From: a bacterium SCSIO 12696
GTDB lineage: Bacteria > Pseudomonadota > Gammaproteobacteria > Pseudomonadales > Porticoccaceae
NCBI GenBank assembly: GCA_024397955.1
Contig: CP073744.1
Coordinates: 1,302,001 to 1,366,000 of the forward strand
Length of the DNA stretch: 64,000 bases
Direction: 5' to 3'
The notes under the pieces are model-generated. The model searched no databases. It was not told the origin of the DNA and worked only from the letters and a program-made list of their open reading frames with translations. Shown here one piece after another: positions 18,317 through 26,536 of this stretch. The position numbers and the translations under genes were made by a program. The number at the start of each line of letters is the position of its first letter. Position 1 is the first letter of the stretch.

Positions 18317-18574
18317 AATTTTTCTGCCTCTCTATTATTTTCCACTGACTCATCGCAAAACTTACTTTTCTCAAAATAAGTGACCGCTGCGATGCAGTTT
18401 TCAGGTACTCCCCAGAACACCCTGTAGTCAAATTACAAACCGGCCGCATTCTACAGAAATTGGCCATTTCAGTCTATTTAAAGCAAGCGCCAACGATGGA
18501 CGCAAAACAAAAGTAAATGATTGATTCTTAAACTAAAAACTATTTTATTGTGGTATTTAATTTAGTTACAAAAG

Positions 18575-19666
18575 CTACCCCAAGGGTGTTACCTCGGTGC
18601 GGGGCCAGGCGTTGTACAACGCTTTTACCAAAGTGGCGAGCGGAATCGCAAAAAATACACCCCAAACTCCCCAAAAGCCACCGAACACCAAAACCGCCAA
18701 AATAATCGCTACCGGGTGCAGGTTAACGGCCTCAGAAAACAGCAATGGCACCAGCACATTACCATCGAGAAACTGGATAACGCCATAGGCCAGCATTACC
18801 CACATAAACTCCCCACCCCACCCCAACTGGAAGTAGGCAACCATAGCCACGGGGATGGTCACCAAAGCAGCCCCAATATAGGGGATCACCACAGAAAAGC
18901 CCACCAGCAAACCCAACAGCGCCGCGTAGTTGACCCCAAGCACCAGAAACACAATGTAAGTAACTACGCCAACAATCACAATTTCCACCGCTTTACCTCG
19001 CACATAATTGGCCATCTGATCGTTCATTTCTGCCCAAATTCGGCTCATTACCGGGCGGTGCTCTGGCAGCATTGCGCTTAAGCTTTGCAGCAACGACTCT
19101 CGATCCTTGAGCATAAAAAACACCATAAAAGGCACCACCACCAAATACACAATAATGGCAACCAAGTCCGGTACCGTGGTAAACACCCCGGCCAACATGC
19201 CCTCAGCACCAATCGCTAACTGGCCTGAAACATGGGCCATCAACGAGGTCAGCTGCTCCTCAGAAACCAGCTGCGGGTATTTTTCCGGCAGTGTCATCAG
19301 CGCGGTATGCCACTGGGAAACCATACGCGGCACTTCTGACAACAGGTTACTGGCCTGGCGTATCACCAAGGGCACCATAAAGATAAGCGCAGCCAGCAAT
19401 ACCCCCACAAACACCACAAACACTGTCAAAACTGAGGCTAATCGCGGCACCTTCCAGCTCTGCAGACGTTCAACGGGGCTCTGCAGTAAAAAAGCAAAGA
19501 TAATGGCCGCCAATACCGGCGCCACGATTTTGCCCATGGTGAGCACAATCACCAGACCACCCACCAGCATCAAGGTGAGCATAATGGCTTCGTTGTCGCC
19601 AAAGTAACGTGTCAACCAACCGTCAAATCGGCCCTTCATACTGTTTTTAGGGGTCTTGGGCGACAT
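18575..19666 (-). CDS. perM: AI-2E/PerM family transporter
   Basis: A 363-residue membrane protein with a helix pair near residues 30-70, a helix after 'LTVFVVFVGVLLAALIFMVPL', a periplasmic segment around 115-155, then helices ending in 'FFAIPLATLVKALYNAWP'. This is the AI-2E exporter superfamily (UPF0118, TqsA/PerM). The ATG at 19666 has GGAG seven bases upstream and is preferred over a TTG 18 bases earlier. In E. coli perM is likewise divergent from bepA, so the pair is conserved here; substrate is not known. Confidence 0.85.
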   Translation of the reverse strand: MSPKTPKNSMKGRFDGWLTRYFGDNEAIMLTLMLVGGLVIVLTMGKIVAPVLAAIIFAFLLQSPVERLQSWKVPRLASVLTVFVVFVGVLLAALIFMVPLVIRQASNLLSEVPRMVSQWHTALMTLPEKYPQLVSEEQLTSLMAHVSGQLAIGAEGMLAGVFTTVPDLVAIIVYLVVVPFMVFFMLKDRESLLQSLSAMLPEHRPVMSRIWAEMNDQMANYVRGKAVEIVIVGVVTYIVFLVLGVNYAALLGLLVGFSVVIPYIGAALVTIPVAMVAYFQLGWGGEFMWVMLAYGVIQFLDGNVLVPLLFSEAVNLHPVAIILAVLVFGGFWGVWGVFFAIPLATLVKALYNAWPRTEVTPLG

Positions 19667-19795
19667 CAAAGGCTCCACAGGCAAGAACAGAGGGCAATTT
19701 TCACTGTCGAATCGTTACCTTGTACTTTAGGATAGACAGTCACAAAGTCTATGGTATATGGATGCCACTGGCGAGCTAAAAAAACCGAGGTCATT

Positions 19796-21232
19796 TTGAG
19801 GTATCACCTAACCGCTTTACTGCTAACTGCGTTGTTGCCACTGGGCGCTGCCGCCAATCAGAACGAACTGCCAGAATTGAGTGACACTAGCTCCAGCAGC
19901 GTGACTTTGGCCAAAGAGCACGACCTTGGCCGCCTGTGGCTGAAAGCGTTCCGCAGCCGCACCCAGGAATTTTCCGACCCGGAAACCCAGCAATACGTTG
20001 AGCAGCTTCTTTACAAGCTACTGGTACACAGCGAGCTTAAAGACCGCCGCCTTGAAATAGTCATGGTGGACAACCCCAATATGAATGCCTTTGCGGTGCC
20101 TGGGGGTGTGGTTGGCGTGCATAATGGCTTATTCAATTTTGCCGAAACTGAACACCAGCTGGCTTCGGTACTCACCCACGAACTGGCCCACTTGAGCCAA
20201 CGGCACTTTGCCCGGGGTTTACAGGAGCGCAAAAAAAATTCGGTGACCACCATGGCCGGGTTGCTGGCAGGGTTGGTACTCGCCGCCACCACCAAAAGTG
20301 ACGCAGGCATTGCCGCCATTACCGCGTCACAGGCGTTGTCCCAAGATCAAGCACTGCGCTACAGCCGTCAAAATGAGCAGGAAGCGGATCGCATTGGCAT
20401 TGATAACCTGCACCGGGCGGGCCTTGACCCCAATGGCGCCTCGGAAATGTTTGAACGCATGCAACGGGCCAGCCGTTTTGCCGGCCAACGAGTACCGGAA
20501 TTTCTGCGCACCCACCCGCTCACCGAAAATCGGGTTTCTGACACCAACCTGCACGCCAACAGCTACCCCAAAAGAGAATACACGGACAATCTGGATTACC
20601 ACCTGATTCGCGCCCGTATTCAGCTGCATTTCGATGCTAATCCCCGGCGAGCGGCAAAGCGTTTTCAAAGCCAATTGAAAGGCACCACCAATACGCCACC
20701 AGAAGCGGCTCGATACGGTTTGGTGTTGGCATTGATCGACAGCGATCAACTGGCTGAAGCACGCAAACAGTTAAATATTTTGCAAAAAGATTCCAATCAT
20801 CACCTCTACAGACTGGCCGAACTGGATTTACTGCTGGCCCAAGGCAACCACGAAACCGCCATTAGTCAGGCGCGGAGGCAACTGCTGCTGTACCCCAACG
20901 ACCACGCTCTGAAAATCAAGCTAGCGACCATTTACACCAAAGCCGAAAAATTTCAGCTGGCTAACCAGCAACTGACCGAGCTGTCACGCAAACGCAGCAC
21001 AGACCCGCAAGTTTGGTATCAGTTGGCGGAAGTTCGAGGTCTGGCGGGAGATATTGTTGGCCTGCACCGGGCCAGGGCGGAGTACTTTATTCTGGTGGGA
21101 GCGTTTGGGCTCGCCAGAGATCAACTCGGCCACGCCGCCAAGCTCAGCCGGCACGATTTTCAGCAAAGTGCCATTATTGATGAAAAATTGATTCAGCTGG
21201 CGGAATTGGAACAGCAGATTAAGAAGTTGTAA
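19796..21232 (+). CDS. bepA: Periplasmic M48 metalloprotease with TPR domain, BepA-like
   Basis: BepA works at the outer membrane, aiding LptD assembly and degrading stalled outer-membrane proteins with the BAM complex. The HEXXH zinc motif is in 'VLTHELAHLSQRH' and the third ligand in 'NEQEADRIGI'. The C-terminal half is TPR-like helices (from about residue 280). The start chosen is TTG 19796, with GAGG five bases upstream; it gives a clean signal peptide ending near 'LLPLGAAAN'. The ATG at 19751 would add 15 residues without a ribosome binding site. Length (478) is close to E. coli BepA. Confidence 0.88.
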   Translation: MRYHLTALLLTALLPLGAAANQNELPELSDTSSSSVTLAKEHDLGRLWLKAFRSRTQEFSDPETQQYVEQLLYKLLVHSELKDRRLEIVMVDNPNMNAFAVPGGVVGVHNGLFNFAETEHQLASVLTHELAHLSQRHFARGLQERKKNSVTTMAGLLAGLVLAATTKSDAGIAAITASQALSQDQALRYSRQNEQEADRIGIDNLHRAGLDPNGASEMFERMQRASRFAGQRVPEFLRTHPLTENRVSDTNLHANSYPKREYTDNLDYHLIRARIQLHFDANPRRAAKRFQSQLKGTTNTPPEAARYGLVLALIDSDQLAEARKQLNILQKDSNHHLYRLAELDLLLAQGNHETAISQARRQLLLYPNDHALKIKLATIYTKAEKFQLANQQLTELSRKRSTDPQVWYQLAEVRGLAGDIVGLHRARAEYFILVGAFGLARDQLGHAAKLSRHDFQQSAIIDEKLIQLAELEQQIKKL

Positions 21233-21298
21233 ATAAAGCTACGGGCATCGAGCTACTAGCTGCGGGCAGAGCGAGCGAGATGCAAAAGATCGGTCTAC

Positions 21299-21333
21299 AA
21301 AAAACCGAGCCCACTACAAAGCTCGGTTTTTTT
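21299..21333. terminator. Bidirectional terminator between bepA and nadA
   Basis: A 12-base stem AAAAAACCGAGC / GCTCGGTTTTTT with a 10-base loop and T-tracts on both strands, between the convergent bepA and nadA. Confidence 0.85.
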
Positions 21334-21381
21334 ATGTGGCACGTACAGCACGTAGCTAGCAGCTCGCCGCCTGAAGCCGTA

Positions 21382-22443
21382 TTACCTGTTTTTAAAATCC
21401 AGCATCCGCTGCAACGGCACCATAGCGCGACGCCCCAAGTCGGCATCCACAAACACTTCGTTGCTACCCTGCTCCAGAGCTTCCACCATATTCTTCAAAT
21501 GATTCATCCCCATCCAGGGGCAATTGGCGCAACTGCGACAAGTGGCACCGCGACCAGCGGTGGGAGCAATAATCAGCTCCTTATGGGGTGCCTCTTGCTG
21601 CATTTTGAAGAAAATACCTTCATCAGTAGCAACAATCACCTGCTTGTGGGGTAGATCTCTGGCAGCGGCAATCAATTGAGAGGTGGAGCCCACCGCATCC
21701 GCCATTTGCACTACGTTATCCGGGGACTCCGGGTGCACCAGAATCGCCGCATCCGGGTACACCTCTTTGAGATCCAACAGGCCACGGGCTTTAAATTCTT
21801 CGTGAACGATACAGCTGCCATCCCAAAGCAGCATATCCGCACCGGTCTTTTTCTGCACATAGCTGCCCAAATGCTTGTCCGGCGCCCAAAGAATCTTTTC
21901 CCCTTCACTATCCAGATAGTCCACGACATCAAGTGCAATACTGGAGGTCACCACCCAGTCAGCACGAGCCTTTACTGCCGCCGACGTGTTTGCGTACACC
22001 ACCACCTTGCGATCTGGATGTTGGTCGCAAAAAGCGCTGAAATCGTCCGCCGGACAGCCAATATCCAGTGAACAGGTGGCCTCCAAGGTAGGCATCAACA
22101 CCCGCTTTTCTGGGGTTAAGATCTTCGCGGTCTCCCCCATAAACTTAACCCCCGCCACCAACAGGGTAGAGGCTTTGTGCTGGCTGCCAAAACGGGCCAT
22201 TTCCAGAGAATCGGACACGATACCGCCGGTTTCCTCCGCCAAAGACTGAATAACCGGGTCGGTGTAATAATGAGCCACAATCGCCGCGTCTTTGGCCGCC
22301 AACAGCTCCACAATACGAGCGCGATAAAACGCCTCTTCCTCAGCACTGTACTTGGGTTTGTCGTGCAGATGCTCAAGATACTCCTGCACCACAGCCCGGT
22401 GCTCAGTGTTCTCGGCAATGGTTAACTTCTCGGCGTGCAGCAT
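21382..22443 (-). CDS. nadA: Quinolinate synthase A
   Basis: NadA condenses iminoaspartate with dihydroxyacetone phosphate to quinolinate using a [4Fe-4S] cluster. 353 residues. Cluster cysteines can be placed in '[12 protein letters not shown]', '[11 protein letters not shown]' and '[16 protein letters not shown]'. Substrate motifs '[18 protein letters not shown]' and 'DSLEMARFG' are present. The product is used by NadC, encoded 10 kb away. It is convergent with bepA; the next gene upstream is tRNA-Lys on the other strand. Confidence 0.95.
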   Translation of the reverse strand: MLHAEKLTIAENTEHRAVVQEYLEHLHDKPKYSAEEEAFYRARIVELLAAKDAAIVAHYYTDPVIQSLAEETGGIVSDSLEMARFGSQHKASTLLVAGVKFMGETAKILTPEKRVLMPTLEATCSLDIGCPADDFSAFCDQHPDRKVVVYANTSAAVKARADWVVTSSIALDVVDYLDSEGEKILWAPDKHLGSYVQKKTGADMLLWDGSCIVHEEFKARGLLDLKEVYPDAAILVHPESPDNVVQMADAVGSTSQLIAAARDLPHKQVIVATDEGIFFKMQQEAPHKELIIAPTAGRGATCRSCANCPWMGMNHLKNMVEALEQGSNEVFVDADLGRRAMVPLQRMLDFKNR

Positions 22444-22557
22444 GAAAATATGACGTGTCTGTTACAAGGGGCGCGGATTCTACCACAGCCGCAAACGACG
22501 GGCGATCTCAGGCTGGCAAGCAGTCCTGTTTAAACCGCAAAAAGGGCAAAAAAACAC

Positions 22558-22585
22558 TTGATCTGGAAAATTTGATGAGTATTAT
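22558..22585 (+). promoter_or_regulatory. tRNA-Lys promoter
   Basis: TTGATC at 22558-22563, a 16-base spacer and TATTAT at 22580-22585, 12 bases before the mature tRNA 5' end, which fits a sigma-70 tRNA promoter. The region between -10 and start is C-rich. Confidence 0.6.
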
Positions 22586-22597
22586 ACGCACCTCTTC

Positions 22598-22673
22598 GGG
22601 TCGTTAGCTCAGTTGGTAGAGCAGTTGGCTTTTAACCAATTGGTCATAGGTTCGAATCCTATACGACCCACCA
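22598..22673 (+). tRNA. tRNA-Lys (UUU)
   Basis: A 76-base cloverleaf with encoded CCA: acceptor GGGTCGT pairs with ACGACCC, D-arm 'AGCTCAGTTGGTAGAGC', anticodon stem GTTGG/CCAAT with loop CTTTTAA (anticodon TTT at 22631-22633), T-arm 'ATAGGTTCGAATCCTAT'. A terminator follows at 22691. The 3' end is copied twice within 250 bases (see repeats), making it a likely integration site for the accessory region that follows. Confidence 0.97.
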
Positions 22674-22690
22674 TATTCTCAATAGAGAGC

Positions 22691-22722
22691 CAAAAAGGCC
22701 GTCCAGTTGGACGGCCTTTTTG
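22691..22722 (+). terminator. Terminator of tRNA-Lys
   Basis: A 14-base stem CAAAAAGGCCGTCC / GGACGGCCTTTTTG with an AGTT loop, 17 bases after the tRNA; a T5 tract closes it. Confidence 0.85.
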
Positions 22723-22724
22723 CG

Positions 22725-22741
22725 TATGGTGGGTCGTATAG
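22725..22741 (-). repeat. Inverted copy of the tRNA-Lys 3' end
   Basis: The 17 bases are the exact complement of 22659-22675 (CTATACGACCCACCATA), that is, the last 15 bases of the tRNA including CCA plus two more. The terminator hairpin lies between the two arms, so the whole 22659-22741 segment is a large palindrome. Confidence 0.8.
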
Positions 22742-22764
22742 GTAGCGGAGAAGCTATCGGTTCG

Positions 22765-22905
22765 ACAAATCGGCAGGATAGCCGATTTGGGCACCTCCAG
22801 CGGCCGAAGGCCGAGGAGCATGGATGCTCCGAGTCACAAAATGGCAGGATAGCCATTTGGGCGCCTTAGGCGGGCGTAGCCCCAGCCACATCGACGTGGC
22901 GAGTC
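22765..22905. repeat. Two tandem stem-loop units, about 70 bases each
   Basis: Unit 1 (22765-22833) and unit 2 (22836-22905) have the same layout: a hairpin with loop AGGATA (AAATCGGC/GCCGATTT in unit 1, AAATGGC/GCCATTT in unit 2), a GC-rich central hairpin, a third hairpin (GGAGCAT/ATGCTCC; GCCAC/GTGGC), then GAGTC. Stem bases differ between units but pairing is kept, so the structure is conserved. These are REP-like; the remaining sequence to 23198 shows no gene. Confidence 0.6.
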
Positions 22906-22922
22906 TCCTATACAGCCCACCA
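22906..22922 (+). repeat. Degenerate direct copy of the tRNA-Lys 3' end
   Basis: TCCTATACAGCCCACCA matches TCCTATACGACCCACCA (22657-22673) except for a GA/AG swap. It closes the two stem-loop units at 22765-22905. A direct repeat of a tRNA 3' end is what a tRNA-targeting integration event leaves, but no integrase gene is in the window. Confidence 0.6.
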
Positions 22923-23198
22923 CCTCTTCTGGATTCAAGATCAAAAGGCCAGCTGAAAGGTTGCATTTCTATCGGACGCTCGAACAAGCAATATTGAATC
23001 TGCCGCCAAATCAACCAACAGCTATACAACTCACTACTTTATTGACCTGAAAAACGCCGCTCGTTATCCATCTTGGCGTGCTAGATATAACAAGGCAGCA
23101 CTGATCTCGGCAAAGTGCCGTGATAGTCTAAATAGGTTTTAGTTTAATAATTGATCAATTAACGTCTGTATTGAACAAGGCTGGGCGGCGCATCAAAT

Positions 23199-23549
23199 TT
23201 AAAATGGCATATTCCCAATACGTACACCATAAACATCGTAAGAATTCCCGATAATAGTACAAACATCATTCGCTCTGACAAGCACATCTGAACTTCCATG
23301 GTAAGCAGACATAATTGCTGCCTGGATAGATTTGTACTGCATGCTGTCGCTATTTATTGCATATCTGCCCGTTGTGTTACAACCTTCTGAAACTGAACTA
23401 TCAAGTTTGAACAAGAAAATTTCTTTTCCTGACCAGATAGACACGCTGTATCCTGACACTTTGCCAGAAAAATCTTTTGTTCCCGCCCAAACCAATGCCG
23501 AAGTACAAAGAACTGCTAATACAACAACACTAAATATTAATCTTTTCAC
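23199..23549 (-). CDS. Small exported protein, array unit 1
   Basis: 116 residues; signal peptide ending near 'ALVWAG'. Central Cys in 'SEGCNTTGRYAI', then the family helix-strand 'QAAIMSAYHGSSDVLVRAND' followed by the second Cys and a short strand 'VYGVRIGN'. It is the last gene of the array in the direction of transcription. It belongs to a paralogous family of about 110-residue exported proteins that fills this region (21 units, all minus strand). No function is recognised. Confidence 0.75.
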   Translation of the reverse strand: MKRLIFSVVVLAVLCTSALVWAGTKDFSGKVSGYSVSIWSGKEIFLFKLDSSVSEGCNTTGRYAINSDSMQYKSIQAAIMSAYHGSSDVLVRANDVCTIIGNSYDVYGVRIGNMPF

Positions 23550-23595
23550 TATCCTTTCCTTTGATAATTAACACGTCACCCCAAGCAAAATGCAA

Positions 23596-23932
23596 TCACT
23601 CATCTTTGACTGTAAAGTAGCGCAATTTGACCGCAATAGATTGTTCTTGGCAGTCATCAGTAACCCTAAAAAATAACGTCTTTTTTTGCCATCATCGCCG
23701 CCAACAGGGCACTAAGGTACTCCTTTGCCATGAGCCGACTCATATTTACAGTCGCATAATCTCCATTACTACCATGGCAAGCTGGAGGGTTCGGGATACC
23801 ACCTTTTGGATATACATGAATGAGGTTTGCATCATCATAGAGCAATATCTGTTCAACTTTTGCAGTGAAGGTTCCGGCAAAAATATGTGACGAAATACAG
23901 AAAGCAACAGCTACTAAAATAAACTTTTTCAT
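23596..23932 (-). pseudogene. Array unit 2, frameshifted copy of unit 5
   Basis: Close paralogue of the gene at 25237-25572 ('TGKVETILLYDD' against 'TAKVEQILLYDD', shared 'VYPKGGIPNPP', 'LSALLAAMMAKKDV'). The frame stops after 'KKDVIF' because of one extra T in a T6 run near 23667-23672. Removing one T restores 'FRVTDDCQEQSIAVKLRYF' up to a TGA at 23596, matching the C-terminus of the sister gene. So the gene was intact recently; slippage in the homopolymer could also make it phase-variable. A sequencing error is the alternative. Confidence 0.8.
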
Positions 23933-24019
23933 AAGCTACATTTACTCTTTAGTGACCTTTAAGTTCTCGGTTAATTTTCAACTTAAAGCCAATCAACCAG
24001 CTGAAAAAATTTTTTCAAA

Positions 24020-24368
24020 TTATTCGCTTTTCAACTCAAAAGCAGTCAGTCTTAGTGTGTTCCCTAGACCACAAGGGCCGCCTTCTTCATACCAAATGTG
24101 CGCAATTTTAACTTTGCCACATAAGCTGCCAGAAAGGCTGATACAAGCTCGCCTTTATTCTCAGCACTTTGGTCTATATTTGGTCTATATGAATATGCAC
24201 TCTGTAATCGTCATTACCTTCACACCCAAGAGGCGCTGGAGCAAATCGTACCTTTATATAATTTTCATGGAAACGAACGCTAGAAATTATGCGCTCACCT
24301 CCCTCATAAGTCACTGAGAATGCATGACAAGGCAGCAGAAATATAACAATAAACATCAGTACTTTCAT
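24020..24368 (-). pseudogene. Array unit 3, broken by an 11-base tandem duplication and a second frameshift
   Basis: Starts ATG 24368 with a signal peptide ('MKVLMFIVIFLLPCHAFS'), central Cys in 'APLGCEGNDDYRVHIHID', then stops. The sequence ATATAGACCAA is present twice in tandem (24169-24191 region), shifting the frame. With one copy removed the frame continues 'SAENKGELVSAFLAAYVAK', and after one more missing base continues 'KIAHIWYEEGGPCGLG' and 'NTLRLTAFELKSE' to TAA 24020. That restored protein has the complete family layout, so this is a recent pseudogene with at least two lesions. Confidence 0.72.
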
Positions 24369-24444
24369 ACTTAACAGCTCTACACGATTGCGTTTTATTT
24401 TGATAGGAATAGTGTTCAATAAACATTGAAAGCAAGCACCAGGA

Positions 24445-24792
24445 TTACTCCAAACCACTGGTGACTTGAATATTATGAATCTTGCATATTTGATTATCAT
24501 TGTTCGTATAGACCGTTACAGTCTTACCTGCCAAAGAAAACGCTAATGCACTTGAATAAAGTCTATTACGTTCTTCGACAGTTCCAGCAAAGTACAACCA
24601 CCCATAATCGCCACCATCACAATCATCTGGAGTAATATTCCCTGAAATGCGAATGGCCGGGTTAGTAGCATGTGCTAATAGAGAGCTGATTTTTCCAGAC
24701 GCATAATGGCTCGCTGCATAAGCCAATTGGCTTCCCAGTAGAGCGGTGAATATCACTGGCACAATATATTTTCCTGATCTGGGAAAAATCAT
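24445..24792 (-). CDS. Small exported protein, array unit 4
   Basis: 115 residues; AAGGAG nine bases before the ATG; signal peptide ending near 'SQLAYAA'. Central 'DDCDGGDYGWLYF', then 'RLYSSALAFSLAGKTVTVY', then 'QICKIHNIQV' with the second Cys. Its closest relative in the window is unit 10 (27340-27669), which shares 'DCDxGxYGxxxx' and 'LYSxxLxxxxxxxxV'. Its ribosome binding site overlaps the end of the upstream pseudogene, consistent with translational coupling. Function unknown. Confidence 0.75.
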   Translation of the reverse strand: MIFPRSGKYIVPVIFTALLGSQLAYAASHYASGKISSLLAHATNPAIRISGNITPDDCDGGDYGWLYFAGTVEERNRLYSSALAFSLAGKTVTVYTNNDNQICKIHNIQVTSGLE

Positions 24793-24797
24793 TTCTA

Positions 24798-25127
24798 CTA
24801 CTCCTTAACTAGATCTAATCGAGTCAACAAAGGCCTATCGAATGAAGAGTCACACCCATGAACCCAACCTCGAATTTTTCCACCTGCATGAAATGATGAC
24901 AAGACTGCGGCGTATATTTCGTCAAACAGCGGACGAGCCTTGTCCAACACTAGAAAATCCTTGTGTTGACAGGATTCATTATCCGTAGAGGGCGTATCTA
25001 AATAGACCAAGATTTTGGTATTACTGTCATGTATAACAACCCTGGATATTTCATGCTCTTAAAAGGAACTGCTTGCCATAGCTGATGTAGCAACCAGAAA
25101 GACTAATCCAAAGATAATTTTTTTCAC
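24798..25127 (-). pseudogene. Array unit with an in-frame stop codon
   Basis: A GTG at 25127 with AAGGAAG upstream opens a good signal peptide ('VKKIIFGLVFLVATSAMASS'), interrupted by TAA at 25059-25061 three codons later. The same frame then runs on intact through 'RVVIHDSNTKILVYLD', 'NESCQHKDFLV', the family motif 'IYAAVLSSFHAGGKIRGWV' and 'HGC'. A single nonsense change therefore separates this from a complete gene. Internal initiation at ATG 25010 would yield a protein lacking the signal peptide. Confidence 0.75.
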
Positions 25128-25236
25128 GAATCTTCCTTACTATAACTTTTTAAAAAGGCAGCTGCACATAAAGAAGCGTAATACTACGAATAGCCTCTAG
25201 CTCACTTGTCAGACGCCGATAAATGACGATGCACCA

Positions 25237-25572
25237 TCAGTCACTATGAACATTAAAGTAATTCAGTTTGACTGCGAAAGACTGTTCTGGGCAGTCATCC
25301 GATATCCTAAATGTGACGTCTTTTTTCGCCATCATCGCTGCCAAAAGAGCGCTAAGGTATTCTTTTGCCATGGAGCGATTCATTAAGACAGTCATGTAAT
25401 CACCATTACTGCCATGACAGGAAGGAGGGTTAGGGATACCGCCTTTTGGATATACGTAAATAATATTTCCATCATCATATAACAATATAGTCTCAACTTT
25501 TCCTGTAAAAGTAGCGGCAAAAATATTTGAAGATATACAGAAAGCAATAGCCATTAAAATGATTTTTTTCAT
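25237..25572 (-). CDS. Small exported protein, array unit 5
   Basis: 111 residues from ATG 25572. The frame has an upstream ATG at 25581, but the sister copy (unit 2) has ATG-TAG at that position, so the second ATG is the functional start. Signal peptide ends near 'SSNIFAA'. Motifs: 'VYPKGGIPNPPSCHGSNGDY', 'YLSALLAAMMAKKDVTFRI', 'DDCPEQSF'. It lies in a block of about 470 bases (25237 to about 25708) that is duplicated at 23596 to about 24068. Confidence 0.75.
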   Translation of the reverse strand: MKKIILMAIAFCISSNIFAATFTGKVETILLYDDGNIIYVYPKGGIPNPPSCHGSNGDYMTVLMNRSMAKEYLSALLAAMMAKKDVTFRISDDCPEQSFAVKLNYFNVHSD

Positions 25573-25639
25573 AAGATACATTTACTCCTTAGTGATCTTT
25601 AAGTTCTCGGTTAACATTCAACTTAAAACCAATAAAACA

Positions 25640-25708
25640 GCTGAAATTTTTTTAAATTATCCTTTCTTTAACTCAAAATCAGTCAGTTTTAGTGTATTTC
25701 CTGGGCCT
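25640..25708 (-). pseudogene. 3' remnant of a unit-3-like gene
   Basis: The sequence around 25670-25708 is homologous to the 3' end of unit 3 ('TLRLTAFELKS' region, 24028-24068), then similarity stops abruptly at about 25708 where unrelated sequence begins. It marks one breakpoint of the segmental duplication. No coding capacity remains. Confidence 0.6.
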
Positions 25709-25741
25709 CAACAAACATCAGGGTTAGCATCTATTCTAGAG

Positions 25742-26083
25742 TCATTCCATAACAATCAATTTCAATTCGCACTCTTTTGAAGATAGCCCACTCCAATCTG
25801 AATTTTCATCTGCATATACTCTAACAGGTGTTTTAGCGTGGTAAGCGGATAACGCTATGCTTAAAATATTTTTAGATGCAGCACCTGAAGAGTCCTTAAA
25901 CCAGTAACCATTCGGGCATAGAGAATTTTGATTTTCTAACTGTACTAGAACGACGCCATCTGTGTAGTCTGCCCAAGCCCATATTTTAGAAATTGGGTAG
26001 TACCCTCCTGTATCCATAGCTTTCACTATTAACGGCATAGAAGCAGCAATTAAGAATAGCAGTATAGATATGGTTTTCTTCAT
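25742..26083 (-). CDS. Small exported protein, array unit 6
   Basis: 113 residues; signal peptide 'MKKTISILLFLIAASMPLIV' ending near 'KAMD'. 'NSLCPNGYWFKDSSG' holds the central Cys, followed by 'NILSIALSAYHAKTPVRVYADE' and 'SSKECELKLIVME' with the second Cys. Most like unit 14 (28620-28967), which shares 'GFWLDSSDPGF' and 'LSMALSAYHSSSPVMVYGDE'. Function unknown. Confidence 0.78.
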   Translation of the reverse strand: MKKTISILLFLIAASMPLIVKAMDTGGYYPISKIWAWADYTDGVVLVQLENQNSLCPNGYWFKDSSGAASKNILSIALSAYHAKTPVRVYADENSDWSGLSSKECELKLIVME

Positions 26084-26132
26084 TCATTCACCTCAGAATA
26101 TTAGTATGATTCATACAAAGCCATTCAACAGA

Positions 26133-26480
26133 TCAATTACCAGTAACAACGATCGAGCCTGGTTTCGGCAAGGCCTTTCCCCAAGGACCCAACTTACAGC
26201 CATCCATCCACATAGTTATCTTCTTATTGCCCATATGCGCAGCGAGAGCAACACTTAGTAGTGAGTCGTAACCGTTTGGATAATCGGCACGCCAAAAAAC
26301 CATTTTATCTGCTTGTTCACAACCGTCGTTCGCTACTGCCCCTGAAGCGGAATAAACAGTAAAAAATGTGTCCGTAACTTCAACTTTTAATATATTGAAC
26401 TCTCCAGTTCCTACAGAGGAAAAACTCACTGATGTGAAAGCAAGCATACTTATTGCTAAGATGTTTCTTAATAAGTTCAT
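26133..26480 (-). CDS. Small exported protein, array unit 7
   Basis: 115 residues from ATG 26480, which has GGAG at the right distance; the longer frame to 26537 is rejected. Signal peptide 'MNLLRNILAISMLAFTSVSF'. 'NDGCEQADKMVFWRADYPNG' carries the central Cys, then 'SLLSVALAAHMGNKKITMWM', then 'DGCKLGPWGK'. It ends upstream of the unit 6 start by about 50 bases. Confidence 0.77.
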   Translation of the reverse strand: MNLLRNILAISMLAFTSVSFSSVGTGEFNILKVEVTDTFFTVYSASGAVANDGCEQADKMVFWRADYPNGYDSLLSVALAAHMGNKKITMWMDGCKLGPWGKALPKPGSIVVTGN

Positions 26481-26536
26481 AAATACTCCGATTCCAATAC
26501 AGCAACCTGACCACTGAGCTAATAACTCTGCACCCA

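Noticed and set aside
18456..18470. PdhR-type operator before aceE
   Set aside because: GAAATTGGCCATTTC is an imperfect palindrome and does not match the PdhR consensus well; mentioned only in the aceE entry.
21330..21350. Sigma-54 promoter (TGGCACG at 21336)
   Set aside because: The -12 element TTGCA is absent at the required distance, and the site lies between convergent genes.
22923..23198. Possible small gene in the plus-strand frame near 23030-23140
   Set aside because: A short frame (about 45 codons) with no start codon or ribosome binding site; no recognisable motif.
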